64,000 bases of DNA, taken from Chryseobacterium carnipullorum. GTDB taxonomy: Bacteria > Bacteroidota > Bacteroidia > Flavobacteriales > Weeksellaceae. The translations under genes were made by a program, and so were the position numbers. Of this stretch, positions 44,726-54,321 are shown in pieces (within the stretch, counting starts at the first letter, position 1; each line of letters begins with the position of its first letter). The stretch is taken from the NCBI RefSeq assembly GCF_900142785.1, contig NZ_FRCD01000013.1, forward strand, positions 62,001 to 126,000, given 5' to 3'. The notes beneath the pieces were generated by a model. The model was not told the DNA's origin, did not search any database, and was given only the letters and a program-made list of their open reading frames with translations.

Positions 44726-47700
44726 ATGAAAAAAACTCTAGTACTTTTACCTCTTTTGGCGGCTCAGATTGCATTGGCCCAGGAAAAGAAGACCATTACA
44801 GGAAAAATAGAAGATGGAAATACATCCGCTATGATTTCCGGAGCATCTGTAAAAATAGAAACACAGTCTGTTTCTACAAAGACCGACCTGGTAGGAATTA
44901 TTGAAAGTGTATCGGTAGGTACAGTAACCGACAGTAACGGAAAATTTATCCTTGAAATTCCTGCAGACACCAGGTCTGTGCTGGTAAGTTACCCGGGCTA
45001 TGAGTCCAGGGTCATTCAGATCAGTGAAGGCCAGACCAATTATACCGTAAGACTGATCCCTGAGGTATCAGACAAAAATAAAATCCAGGAAGTCATCATT
45101 ACCGGATATCAGAAAATTGAAAAGCGTAAGCAGACTTCTGCTGTTGCCACGGTGAAGATGGATAACATCAACCAGGCTGGGGTAGCCAGTGTAGATCAGA
45201 TGCTTTCTGGACAGGTTGCAGGGGTTGTGGTGACGCCTCAGACAGGATCTCCCGGAGGTCCCGCAAAAATCAGAATCAGAGGAACCGCTTCTCTTTCAGG
45301 TCCGCAGGATCCGTTATGGGTAGTAGACGGTCTTCCGTTGGAAGGAAATGATGTTCCTAATTTCAGCGATAAAGATAATATAGACCAGCTTCAGAATTTT
45401 TCTATCGCAGGTTTGAACCCTAATGATATTGAGGATATCACCATTTTAAAAGATGCTGCGGCTACTGCTATTTATGGAGCCAGAGCGGCCAATGGGGTGA
45501 TCTCTATTACCACTAAAAAAGGGAAAAAAGGAACCATGAGAATCAACTTCTCAGCCGACACTTTCGTGACATCCCGCCCGGATTTTAACAAGCTTAATCT
45601 TCTGAATGCTTCTGAAAAAGTAGATCTGGAGTTAATGCTTGCAAGCCGTGCCGACCTTACTTATCGTGCCGATAAAGGGGAAGTGATGAGAATTCTAATG
45701 AAAAACGGACAGCTGGATGCGTACAGAAACGGAGGTTTAGGAGCATTGAATACGTTTACCCGTCAGCAGTTGGATGGGCTGAGAAGCAACAATACCGATT
45801 GGGGGAAACTTCTTTACAGAAACGCAATCAATAAGCAATATGGAGTAAGCATTTCAGGAGGAAGCGACCGTTCAGATTATTATTTCTCATTAGGATATTA
45901 TGATGAAGAGGGAACAACCATCGGGACGGGTTTTAAAAGATATAACCTGACTTTAAAAAACAATTATAAACTAAGTGATAAGTTAAGTGCAGGAATCTCT
46001 GTTTTCGGAACACAAAGTGAGCGTGAATCATTTGTAACGGATGCTGATGCCTCCATCAACCCTATCAATTATTCAAGAAACGCCAATCCTTACCTGAGTC
46101 CGTTCAATCCGGACGGAAGCTATAGATACGATCAGGATATCGATGGTTTCTCTGACCGGTATATTCCTTTTAATTTCCTGGAAGAAAGGGAAAATACAAG
46201 TTATACCCTGAAGAACCGTTCTTTAAAAGCCATATTCGATTTAGAATATAAAATAACAAAAGATCTGAAGATTACTTCTCAGTTGGGGATGCAGTATGAC
46301 AGCAACAAAACAGAGAAATTTGCAGCTCAGGATACCTACTTCACCCGAAAAATGAGAGAAGGAACCCGTTATTACAAAGATGGGACATTCCGCTATTTCC
46401 TGCCTGACGGTGGCGTAAAACAAAACTGGGATAACGACTTCTTTCAGTACAACTGGAAATTGCAGGGATCGTACAGCACAAAAATCAATTCTAGACATGA
46501 AATTGATTTGATGGCCGGAACAGAAATCCGTAAAACGGAAGACAATACGACATTAACCAGAGCTTTCGGTTATGACGATACAACAAGAAAAGCAACAGCC
46601 ATCGTTTTCCCGAATTCCAACGATGCTTCGGACAGAAGATATGAAACCTACCGCGAAATGCCACCGGTTGAGAATGCGTATGCTTCCATGTTTGCAACGG
46701 CTTCCTATACTTTTGACCAGAAATATACTTTTTTCGGAAGTGTAAGATATGACGGGACCAATTTATTCGGGGTCAATAAAAAATACAAATACCTGCCGAT
46801 ATGGGCCGTTTCAGGTTCGTGGCTGGTAACGAAAGAAAACTTCATGAAGAACCTTACGGCTATTTCTAACCTTAGACTTAGAGCTTCTTATGGTCTTCAG
46901 GGAAATATAGACCGTAATACGTCACCGTTCTTTATCGGGGAGTACTATGATGCAACAATTCTTCCGGGATCTAAAGAAAATATCATCAACGTGATCAGCC
47001 CTCCAAACGATAAACTGCGTTGGGAAAAAACAACCAATGTCAACTTTGGACTTGACTTGGGAGTGCTTAAAAACCGCGTCAACTTTACAGCGGATATCTA
47101 CAGCAGAAAAGGTACAGACATGATCAGTATGAAAGAAACACCGCTTGAAACCGGTTTTGAATATACGATGATGAACTGGGGAAGTTTGACCAATAAAGGT
47201 TTTGAATTGGCTTTATCGACCAGAAACATTGACAAGAAAAATTTCAAATGGAGTACGACGATTAACTTTGCCCACAACAAGAGCAACGTTCTTAGCGAAC
47301 AGCCTCGTAACAATGCCTTACTTCCTTCAAGAGAAGGGCTTCCTGTAAATGCCATTTTTGCTTTGAGAACTGCAGGAATGGATGCAAACGGAAATCCAAT
47401 GTTCTGGAAAGGAAATGAAAAAATATCAGCAGAAGATTTCTTCAAATTGTATGACGTGTATGCCGATTTCCTTCCGGGTCAGCTTGTAGATACCAAATTA
47501 TCCAACGAGGAGCTTAGAAATCTTTTCACCTATGTAGGAGACAGAGATCCTAAATTTACAGGAGGAATTATCAATACATTTAAAGTACGCAATTTTGATC
47601 TGACTGTTTCTGCCGCTTTCAACTTCAAGCAGACGGTGATGAGGTCGCCATCTTACCGGGGAATGGATCTGGACAGAGGAAGAAATTACACAAAAGATAT

Positions 47701-48055
47701 CTACGAGGCCGGAACTACACTTCCGGGAATCACCAGTCCTGATATGGAAAGCAATCCGGGATGGATGGCGAACAAATGGTTTGCCGATAACCGTTCCAAT
47801 GCCTACAGCTTACTGGATGTGTGGGCAAAAGAGATCAGCTACGTAAGAATCAGCAGCATTCGTTTAGGCTATACACTCCCTAAAGAGTTTACCAGTCCGA
47901 TGGGAATCAGCAGTCTGAGACTGAGCATCGAAGGACGTAACCTGTTTGTGTTCAGTAACGGATACAAAGGATACTTTGATCCGGAAACCTACGGAAATAT
48001 CTATGCACAACCCATTGCAAAATCAGTTACAGTAGGATTTAATGTTTCTTTTTAA
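44726..48055 (+). CDS. SusC/RagA-family TonB-linked outer-membrane protein
   Basis: A 1109-residue protein with a signal peptide (LPLLAAQIALAQ). An N-terminal carboxypeptidase-regulatory-like domain follows (GASVKIETQ, then VTDSNGKFILEIP), then the plug (IQEVIITGYQKIEKRKQ, SVDQMLSGQVAGV, GTASLSGPQDPLWVVDG, ILKDAAATAIYGARAANGVI) and a 22-strand barrel ending with a C-terminal Phe (VGFNVSF). It imports large substrates across the outer membrane using TonB energy, gated by SusD on the next gene (3 bp to its first possible start). The substrate is not known; the metalloprotease upstream favours peptides. Confidence 0.95.
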   Translation: MKKTLVLLPLLAAQIALAQEKKTITGKIEDGNTSAMISGASVKIETQSVSTKTDLVGIIESVSVGTVTDSNGKFILEIPADTRSVLVSYPGYESRVIQISEGQTNYTVRLIPEVSDKNKIQEVIITGYQKIEKRKQTSAVATVKMDNINQAGVASVDQMLSGQVAGVVVTPQTGSPGGPAKIRIRGTASLSGPQDPLWVVDGLPLEGNDVPNFSDKDNIDQLQNFSIAGLNPNDIEDITILKDAAATAIYGARAANGVISITTKKGKKGTMRINFSADTFVTSRPDFNKLNLLNASEKVDLELMLASRADLTYRADKGEVMRILMKNGQLDAYRNGGLGALNTFTRQQLDGLRSNNTDWGKLLYRNAINKQYGVSISGGSDRSDYYFSLGYYDEEGTTIGTGFKRYNLTLKNNYKLSDKLSAGISVFGTQSERESFVTDADASINPINYSRNANPYLSPFNPDGSYRYDQDIDGFSDRYIPFNFLEERENTSYTLKNRSLKAIFDLEYKITKDLKITSQLGMQYDSNKTEKFAAQDTYFTRKMREGTRYYKDGTFRYFLPDGGVKQNWDNDFFQYNWKLQGSYSTKINSRHEIDLMAGTEIRKTEDNTTLTRAFGYDDTTRKATAIVFPNSNDASDRRYETYREMPPVENAYASMFATASYTFDQKYTFFGSVRYDGTNLFGVNKKYKYLPIWAVSGSWLVTKENFMKNLTAISNLRLRASYGLQGNIDRNTSPFFIGEYYDATILPGSKENIINVISPPNDKLRWEKTTNVNFGLDLGVLKNRVNFTADIYSRKGTDMISMKETPLETGFEYTMMNWGSLTNKGFELALSTRNIDKKNFKWSTTINFAHNKSNVLSEQPRNNALLPSREGLPVNAIFALRTAGMDANGNPMFWKGNEKISAEDFFKLYDVYADFLPGQLVDTKLSNEELRNLFTYVGDRDPKFTGGIINTFKVRNFDLTVSAAFNFKQTVMRSPSYRGMDLDRGRNYTKDIYEAGTTLPGITSPDMESNPGWMANKWFADNRSNAYSLLDVWAKEISYVRISSIRLGYTLPKEFTSPMGISSLRLSIEGRNLFVFSNGYKGYFDPETYGNIYAQPIAKSVTVGFNVSF

Positions 48056-48067
48056 AACTTGAGAAAA

Positions 48068-49387
48068 ATGAGAAAAATTACAACAATCATTGCGATCGCA
48101 GCACTAAGCCTTTCCAGTATAGGATGTGATCGTTTTTTAGATATACAGCCCGAAGGGAAAATTATTCCTGTCAGTGTGGAAGATTATCGTAAAGTACTTA
48201 CATCAGCCTATTCAAAATATCCGGTTCATAAATCTTTAACCGCTCTGCGTACAGATGAGATGAATATCGATGAAAATGTAAATGAATTTAATGTCTACCG
48301 TGAAATTGCGATGTGGAAAGATTCAAATACAGATCAGGCAACGGCAGAATTTCCATGGGTAAGTTTTTATTCCGTAAATTTTTACCTGAATCAGATCATC
48401 AATGAAGGAAGCAAGACCATGGCAGATTCTCCTGAAAAACAGCAGATTCTTGCAGAGGCCTATGCACTTCGTGCCTATTTATACTTTGATATGGTCAACC
48501 TATACGGAAAACCATACAATAGTGCTACAGCAGCGACAGACAGAGGAGTGCCGGTCAGTCTTGAAATTGATCTTGAACAGGTATTGAAACCTTCTTCAGT
48601 ACAGGAAGTCTATAACCAGGTGAATGCTGATATTGCAAAAGCAGAAGGACTTATGATAGAAGAGAAGCAGCCTTCCGGCATCAATTACAGATTCTCAAAA
48701 GTAGCATTGAAAGCATTTCAGGCGAGAACCGCTCTTTATCAGGGCGACTGGAACAAGGCTTTAAACTTTTCAGAGCAGGTGATGACCGCGAAAGGAGACT
48801 TAAGCAATTTAAATACTGCGACGACGGCACCTAACCATTATGCTTCAGTAGAATCTATTCTGGCTTTGGATAATGCATTCAACATTGCGGTGCAGAATGT
48901 TTCCTTTGCCTCTACAGAACTGACTTCAAAATATAATACGGCGACAGACAAAAGATTTGCACTTTATTTTCAAAAGAACGGCAGCAAATATAAAGTGATC
49001 AAAGGAGGAACCACAGATTTCAGAGTGTCTTTCAGAAGTGCGGAGATGTATTTTATAAAAGCTGAAGCATTATTAAAACTGAACAGACTGAGTGAAGCCA
49101 AAGATACATTGCTTAAAGTGGTAAAGAACAGATACACTCCGGAAGGATACACTGCAGTTCAAAACCAGATCAGTTCAATGAATGCTACAGAATTCATGAC
49201 TTTTATACTCGATGAGAGGTTCAGGGAATTTGCCTTGGAAGGACACCGCTGGTTTGATTTAAGAAGAGCCAATCAGAAAAAAATCATTCATAATGTGAAC
49301 GGCACAGAGTATATTCTTCAGCAGAATGATGTGAGATATACCATAGAATTCCCAATGAGTGCCAAGAAGAATAATCCCCTTTTATAA
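48068..49387 (+). CDS. SusD/RagB-family substrate-binding lipoprotein
   Basis: A 439-residue lipoprotein. ATG 48068 is preferred over the TTG three codons upstream; the lipobox is LSSIGC. SusD hallmarks are CDRFLDIQPEGK just after the Cys, AEAYALRAYLYFDMVNLYG (TPR-like helices), and the C-terminal AEALLKLNRLSEAKD and DERFREFALEGHRWFDLRR. It sits on the cell surface as the lid of SusC and captures substrate. At 439 residues it is slightly shorter than many members. A terminator follows within 25 bp. Confidence 0.95.
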   Translation: MRKITTIIAIAALSLSSIGCDRFLDIQPEGKIIPVSVEDYRKVLTSAYSKYPVHKSLTALRTDEMNIDENVNEFNVYREIAMWKDSNTDQATAEFPWVSFYSVNFYLNQIINEGSKTMADSPEKQQILAEAYALRAYLYFDMVNLYGKPYNSATAATDRGVPVSLEIDLEQVLKPSSVQEVYNQVNADIAKAEGLMIEEKQPSGINYRFSKVALKAFQARTALYQGDWNKALNFSEQVMTAKGDLSNLNTATTAPNHYASVESILALDNAFNIAVQNVSFASTELTSKYNTATDKRFALYFQKNGSKYKVIKGGTTDFRVSFRSAEMYFIKAEALLKLNRLSEAKDTLLKVVKNRYTPEGYTAVQNQISSMNATEFMTFILDERFREFALEGHRWFDLRRANQKKIIHNVNGTEYILQQNDVRYTIEFPMSAKKNNPLL

Positions 49388-49409
49388 ACATTCATATTAA
49401 CAACCCCTG

Positions 49410-49446
49410 AAACCGCTTGAACTTAATAGTTTTAGCGGTTTTTTTG
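49410..49446 (+). terminator. Terminator of the SusCD operon
   Basis: AAACCGCT (49410-49417) pairs with AGCGGTTT (49434-49441), then a T-run. It abuts the promoter of the next gene. Confidence 0.85.
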
Positions 49447-49454
49447 TACTTTTG
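49447..49454 (+). promoter_or_regulatory. -7 box of the LytTR regulator gene
   Basis: TACTTTTG directly follows the terminator T-run and lies only 8 bp before the ATG at 49462, so the mRNA leader is almost absent. This box also argues against the upstream in-frame start at 49417. Confidence 0.6.
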
Positions 49455-49461
49455 TCATGTT

Positions 49462-50226
49462 ATGAAAATTGCCATTATAGAAGATGAGTTGCTGGCTGTT
49501 AATTATCTCAAAGATCTCTTGGATAAACAAAGCATAGTCCCTGTAACTGAGACGGTGGTTCTCCGTTCAAAAAAACAGGCCATAGACTTCTTCGAAAACC
49601 ATTCAGCAGATCTTATCTTTATGGATATTCACCTCGGTGACGGAATGAGTCTGGAGATTTTTGAATATGTGGAGCTTTTTACACCCATCATTTTTATAAC
49701 CGCTTTTGACGAATATGCCATGAGGGTTTTCAGGCATTTTACAATAGATTATCTTCTGAAACCTTTTGAAGAAGAGGATTTGCATCAGGCATTGCAGAAA
49801 TTTATCTCCATACGGACTACTTTTGACCCCGAACCCGTTCTGAAGTCAATGTCCACCTTACATCAGGCCGACGGTCCGGACGTGATGAAACGTTTTATGG
49901 TACGGGATGGAAATAAGCTTAAATCAATAGATGAAGGAAATACCGCCTATTTTTTCGCCTCAGGAAAATACCTTTTTCTCACAACGAAGGATCATCAGAC
50001 CTATATTTATGATGATACCATCAAAGATGTCATCCATAAACTGAACCCACAGCTGTTTTTCAAAATCAACCGTAAGTTTATCATCAATAAAAATGCAATT
50101 GTTGAGATCATCAAACATTCCAGCCAGAAAGTTGAACTTAAACTGTTTCCTGCTCCTGAAATTAATTCAGATGTATTTATCAGCAAAAGACAGATCACGG
50201 AATGTTTAAGCTGGCTGAAAAGCTGA
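49462..50226 (+). CDS. LytTR-type response regulator
   Basis: A 254-residue regulator from MKIAIIEDELLAVNYLKDLL. The receiver domain has the acidic pair (ED), the phospho-accepting Asp in LIFMDIHLGDG, the Thr in FITAFDEYAM and the Lys in YLLKPFEEED. The C-terminal LytTR DNA-binding domain includes FLTTKDHQTYIYD and LFFKINRKFIINKNAIVEI. It probably pairs with the LytS-like kinase at 40438 and regulates the operon between them. LytTR proteins bind paired short direct repeats. Confidence 0.92.
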   Translation: MKIAIIEDELLAVNYLKDLLDKQSIVPVTETVVLRSKKQAIDFFENHSADLIFMDIHLGDGMSLEIFEYVELFTPIIFITAFDEYAMRVFRHFTIDYLLKPFEEEDLHQALQKFISIRTTFDPEPVLKSMSTLHQADGPDVMKRFMVRDGNKLKSIDEGNTAYFFASGKYLFLTTKDHQTYIYDDTIKDVIHKLNPQLFFKINRKFIINKNAIVEIIKHSSQKVELKLFPAPEINSDVFISKRQITECLSWLKS

Positions 50227-50431
50227 TTCATTACGGAGTATTTTCCCTTTTTTCTGAATAGATAACCGCCGTCGTTTTTTGACAAGTTTTTAATAATTAA
50301 ATGAATTCCTCAGAAACTCAATTGGGTTACTTAATTTACATACAATGAATATTTTGCGAAAATTATTAAGCCATTGCCTGCCCATTTTTCAAAAAGATTA
50401 TCTTTACTGCATCTCTATTGATAAATATACA

Positions 50432-51412
50432 ATGAAACGATTTTATTTTCTGATCACAGGTTTTCTGCTCCTTGCTCATGTCAATGCCAATGCACAGACC
50501 GACAGTGTTAAAAATTATGTAGTCAGCGCTCTTGACCTAATGAAGGCTAAATCTGTCAACAAACATCGGATCAACTGGGATTCTTTGTATACAGATTCCC
50601 GCAAAAAAGCTGAAAATATTCATACCATCAGAGAAACGTATCCACTTATAAAAGATATCCTTGGAGACCTGAAAGATGCCCATTCTAATTTTTTTCCACC
50701 AGAAATGGTTAAGAACTATACTCTTGGCTATAGAGCTACAGGGCAGGAATTTCCTGTTATTGAATCAAAAATGATTGAAAACCAGATCGCTTACATCAGA
50801 CTTCCCGGTATTGCCTGTTATCATTTTGCCGAATGGGATGAGTTCGTCAACACCTTTTACAAGAAAATTGAAGAACTTAATGCCAAAAAGCCCAAAGGCT
50901 GGATATTGGATCTGAGAGATAATGGAGGTGGGATGTTTTACCCGATGTTTGCGGCTCTGTCGCCGATGCTGGATAAACAAAACGTAATCGGTACCGTAGA
51001 TGCAGAAGGGCAGTATGCTTTTTTTAAGTATAACACAAACGGAGACCTTTACGAAGGGAAGCCGCTTGCCCACCATTTTAATATTAAAAAAGTTCCTCAG
51101 CAGATCACGAAGCCGATTGTCGTGATGGTCAATAAGAAAACATCAAGTTCCGGCGAATTTTGCACGGTTGCGTTTGCAGGTCAGAAGAATGTAACGGTTA
51201 TCGGACAGAATACAATGGGCCTTACGTCAGGAAATCAGGAATATAAACTTTCTGATGGAGCATTTCTTGTTTTGACTACAGGAAACATCGTAGACAGGAA
51301 TAAAAAAGAATACTCCAAAGTAGGAGAGGGTTTTTCGCCTCAGGTAAAGTTAAAAGATTTATCAGATACCGGATACATGAAAACAGCTACAGAGATATTG
51401 CTGAAAAAATAA
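50432..51412 (+). CDS. S41-family (C-terminal processing-type) peptidase
   Basis: A 326-residue protein. ATG 50432 gives a clean signal peptide ending NANAQ; an upstream start at 50345 would add 29 unlikely residues. The S41 core includes IAYIRLPGIACYHF, GWILDLRDNGGGMFYPM, VVMVNKKTSSSGEF (the nucleophile Ser in this loop) and VIGQNTMGLTSGNQ. No PDZ domain is obvious, as in the small Bacteroidetes members. It is likely periplasmic and may degrade peptides. A very strong hairpin ends it. Confidence 0.85.
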   Translation: MKRFYFLITGFLLLAHVNANAQTDSVKNYVVSALDLMKAKSVNKHRINWDSLYTDSRKKAENIHTIRETYPLIKDILGDLKDAHSNFFPPEMVKNYTLGYRATGQEFPVIESKMIENQIAYIRLPGIACYHFAEWDEFVNTFYKKIEELNAKKPKGWILDLRDNGGGMFYPMFAALSPMLDKQNVIGTVDAEGQYAFFKYNTNGDLYEGKPLAHHFNIKKVPQQITKPIVVMVNKKTSSSGEFCTVAFAGQKNVTVIGQNTMGLTSGNQEYKLSDGAFLVLTTGNIVDRNKKEYSKVGEGFSPQVKLKDLSDTGYMKTATEILLKK

Positions 51413-51429
51413 ACTTTAAATGATTCAGA

Positions 51430-51470
51430 AAATTCTCTGCGCGAAGTCGAAGACTTCGCGCAGAGAATTT
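51430..51470. terminator. 19-bp perfect hairpin terminator
   Basis: AAATTCTCTGCGCGAAGTC (51430-51448) pairs perfectly with its complement at 51452-51470 around a GAA loop. The ends are A- and T-rich, so it can stop transcription from both sides. Confidence 0.9.
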
Positions 51471-51487
51471 TACCTTCTGTTGTTTCT

Positions 51488-51720
51488 TTACCGGATCAGT
51501 TGTTGAAAAGAAAAATCCGACTTTCGCATGTCAATTTCATTCCTTTCTGATGCCAGTTGTGCTTCCCGCACATAGATCAGCATTTCTTCTTCATAGCTTT
51601 TAATAGCAGACTCAAGCGATTTGTAACTTTCATGGGTAAGTTTTTCGGATAATATTAATGCATCCAAACAACCATTATTGAAGTCCACCGGAATGAATCT
51701 GAAACAGGATGTGTGGATGT
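51488..51720 (-). pseudogene. C-terminal fragment of a TetX-like flavin monooxygenase
   Basis: The minus-strand frame reads FIPVDFNNGCLDALILSEKL, continues to SAIKSYEEEMLIYVREAQLA and ends EIDMRKSDFSFQQLI. This follows the C-terminal end of FAD-dependent TetX-like monooxygenases (the NxGLxDALILxxxL helix, the Y-E-x2-M stretch and the final DFxFQxL). Everything upstream, including FAD and substrate sites, is missing, so it is a dead fragment. It does not confer resistance. Confidence 0.65.
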
Positions 51721-51849
51721 AATATAGTAGGGGTAATTAGTGTCTTATAAATAATAGTCCTTTGATTTTAAAAAGCTTTATAAATTTATTCAATACAAGA
51801 TAAAACTTAACTATTTTTGACCAACTAATTTTCAATTTTCAACAAATAA

Positions 51850-53652
51850 ATGATAACCAAAACTCCCTTTTATACTGCAATCATCATAGGAATGATTTAC
51901 ATTCCAATGGCTGCACAGACAAAATCCCAATTGAATAACGAAATTTCCAAAGTAGAAGCAGGATTAATACCTGCCGTCCGTTTTCAGGGTGAACCCACCT
52001 GGACGCTGGAATCCAGAATGAAGCATTACAATGTTCCGGGAGTCAGCGTTGCTGTCATCAGAAATTCAAAAGTGATCTGGAGCAAGACCTACGGTTTTGC
52101 AGATGTAGAATCTAAAACTCCTGTCAATTCCAAAACACTTTTTCAGGCAGCATCCATGAGTAAGCCGGTAACTGCTTATGCAGCATTAACAGAAGTGGAA
52201 GCCGGAAAAATAAATCCGGATGTCGATGTCAATTCTTATTTGAAATCCTGGAAAGTTCCTGAAAATGAATTCACAAAAGAGAAAAAAGTCACGTTTAAAA
52301 ATATAGTCAGTCATACCGCTGGCTTTACCATAAGTGGATTCCCCGGATATGAGTCAGGAAAGCCTGTTCCTACTTTAATTCAGGTGTTAAATGGTCAGAG
52401 TCCGTCCAATACCACCCCTGTTTTTGTAGATAAAGTTCCCGGAACACCATTTCGGTATGCAGGTGGAGGATATTGTGTACTCCAACAGATGCTTATCGAT
52501 TTGGAAGGGAAAGATTTTACCACCATTATGAAAGAAAAAGTACTTCTGCCACTGGATATGAAAAACAGTACTTTTTCTCAACCTTTATTCGATATTCAGT
52601 CCCAATTCTCTGCTACGGCATATAACCAGGATGGGGTAAAAGTTTCAGGGAAATCTCATACCTATCCAGAGCAGGCTGCCGCCGGATTATGGACTACAGC
52701 TGAAGATTATGCAAAGTTTGTCATTGATATTCAGAATACCCTGAGCGGAAAAAGCAGTACGATTATTTCACAAAAGATGGCTGAACAGTTTACGACTTCC
52801 TTTATTGATCCGTTTATGGGACTAGGAGTCTTTCTGGAAGACAGAAGAGGACATATGTATTTCAATCATGGTGGCTGGAATGAAGGATTCTCCAGCAGAT
52901 TTATTGCCAGCAAAACAAGTGGTGACGGGATTGTGGTGCTAACGAATACCAATAAACCTGACTTTATAGAAGAACTCGTACGTTCTGTGGCAGAAGTCTA
53001 TCAATGGCCTTTATTTAATGGGCCGGTTCAGAAAATAGTACCGTTAAATCAGAATGATTTCAAAAATGCAGGACGTTACAGAAATGGGAAATATGGCTTT
53101 TCCAGAGTCTATAATGAAAACGGAAAGCTGATGAGTGCTTATAATCTAGAAGCTCCGGTAGAAATGATCAAAGTCGGAGAAAATAAATACGCCTTTCGGG
53201 ACTGGGATTTGACCGTAAAATTTGTAAAAAATGCCGATACCGGGAAAACAGATAGGGTACAGATCTATTCTAACGGGAAAATCAAATCTACAGAAGCGCA
53301 GATGAGTACAGACGATAAAACACCTCTGGAAATGGTATTGGAAGGAAATTTCGATAAAGGTCTGGAAGCTTATAAGAAGGCCAAAACTGAAGATGCAGGT
53401 GATGATCTTCTCTCAGAAGGTTATCTGAATGGAGCAGGATACAAAATGCTTGGGAATAAAGAATTTACAAAAGCCATTGATATATTCCGGGTGAATGCTG
53501 CACTGTACCCTAAAAGTGAAAATGTCTACGACAGTTTGGGGGAGGCATATCTGAAGGCCGGACAGAAGGTTAAAGCCAAAGAGAGTTACCAGAAAATTCT
53601 GGAAATCAATCCCAAAAATGAAAATGCTGCGAAGCTTTTAAAAACGTTATAA
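51850..53652 (+). CDS. Beta-lactamase-fold serine hydrolase with C-terminal TPR
   Basis: A 600-residue exported protein (signal peptide ending about MAAQ). The class C beta-lactamase/DD-peptidase-like domain shows the S-x2-K nucleophile in AASMSKP (S102/K105), the Y-x-G motif YAGGGY (Y203) and HGG in FNHGGWNEGF. After ~residue 400 comes a small beta domain, and about 500-600 is a pair of TPRs (AIDIFRVNAALYPKSENVYD). It belongs to the serine-hydrolase/estB group; the true substrate (peptide, ester or cell-wall piece) is unknown. A TATTTTTG box at 51812-51819 is a likely promoter. Confidence 0.85.
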   Translation: MITKTPFYTAIIIGMIYIPMAAQTKSQLNNEISKVEAGLIPAVRFQGEPTWTLESRMKHYNVPGVSVAVIRNSKVIWSKTYGFADVESKTPVNSKTLFQAASMSKPVTAYAALTEVEAGKINPDVDVNSYLKSWKVPENEFTKEKKVTFKNIVSHTAGFTISGFPGYESGKPVPTLIQVLNGQSPSNTTPVFVDKVPGTPFRYAGGGYCVLQQMLIDLEGKDFTTIMKEKVLLPLDMKNSTFSQPLFDIQSQFSATAYNQDGVKVSGKSHTYPEQAAAGLWTTAEDYAKFVIDIQNTLSGKSSTIISQKMAEQFTTSFIDPFMGLGVFLEDRRGHMYFNHGGWNEGFSSRFIASKTSGDGIVVLTNTNKPDFIEELVRSVAEVYQWPLFNGPVQKIVPLNQNDFKNAGRYRNGKYGFSRVYNENGKLMSAYNLEAPVEMIKVGENKYAFRDWDLTVKFVKNADTGKTDRVQIYSNGKIKSTEAQMSTDDKTPLEMVLEGNFDKGLEAYKKAKTEDAGDDLLSEGYLNGAGYKMLGNKEFTKAIDIFRVNAALYPKSENVYDSLGEAYLKAGQKVKAKESYQKILEINPKNENAAKLLKTL

Positions 53653-53748
53653 AAATAAACTGCTTTCATATCTTGAAGGCAGTTATTATTTTTAATAGGC
53701 CGCAAACCATAATGAAAGTTTCTATCCAACAAAATATAAATGCGATTC

Positions 53749-54093
53749 ATGAGTAAAAAAGATGAATACGGACTGGACTTTGTAAAAATAACCTCAAACG
53801 GAAATACAGAATACAACTGCATTCGAAAAAATGGTGTTGTTGATCAGAATAACCTACTTCAGTTTTTAAGTGATTTAGATATCCTCCGTACTGAGTTTCT
53901 TTTGAAGGAAATCAATGACTATCTCAATGATACTCCAAACCATGATTGGCCATCTTATGATTCGCTGGTTTTAGAGCATATTAATCTGACACTTAACTAC
54001 CCGGATTTTATAATTGATGAACAGCCTCACCCCTTTCCATTGGCTGATATCAGAGATTTACTTCTGGAATGGCTGGATTTCCTGAGGTCTTAG
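53749..54093 (+). CDS. Small hypothetical protein
   Basis: A 114-residue acidic soluble protein from MSKKDEYGLDF; an in-frame ATG also occurs three codons earlier (53740). LLQFLSDLDILRTEFLLKEI and HPFPLADIRDLLLEWLDFL suggest an all-helical fold. I do not recognise the family. No operon partner. Confidence 0.55.
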   Translation: MSKKDEYGLDFVKITSNGNTEYNCIRKNGVVDQNNLLQFLSDLDILRTEFLLKEINDYLNDTPNHDWPSYDSLVLEHINLTLNYPDFIIDEQPHPFPLADIRDLLLEWLDFLRS

Positions 54094-54271
54094 GTTGTTG
54101 GGGATATCAAACCAGTATTGATTAAGTATGATTTATGTAAGAAATTGAGATTTTTTTTGATTATAAAAATTAATTTTAAATATTTCTTTTAAAAATTGAT
54201 TTATAAGTGTATATGTGTGGTATGTGGGTATAAAATGATGAAAAAATAAATGTTTTTCGGAATTTTGTGAG

Positions 54272-54279
54272 TATTTTTG
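54272..54279 (+). promoter_or_regulatory. -7 box of the signalling cluster
   Basis: TATTTTTG (TAnnTTTG), 42 bp before the ATG at 54322. It overlaps the upstream alternative start and so rules it out. Confidence 0.6.
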
Positions 54280-54321
54280 GCGTTACTAAAAATATATAAA
54301 CCACAAGTACTGATTCACCCT

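Noticed and set aside
54205..54240. GTGTATATGTGTGGTATGTGG before the signalling cluster, resembling the operator repeats
   Set aside because: The units lack the TGATG core and the period is irregular; a TATTTTTG box is present but the distance does not fit.
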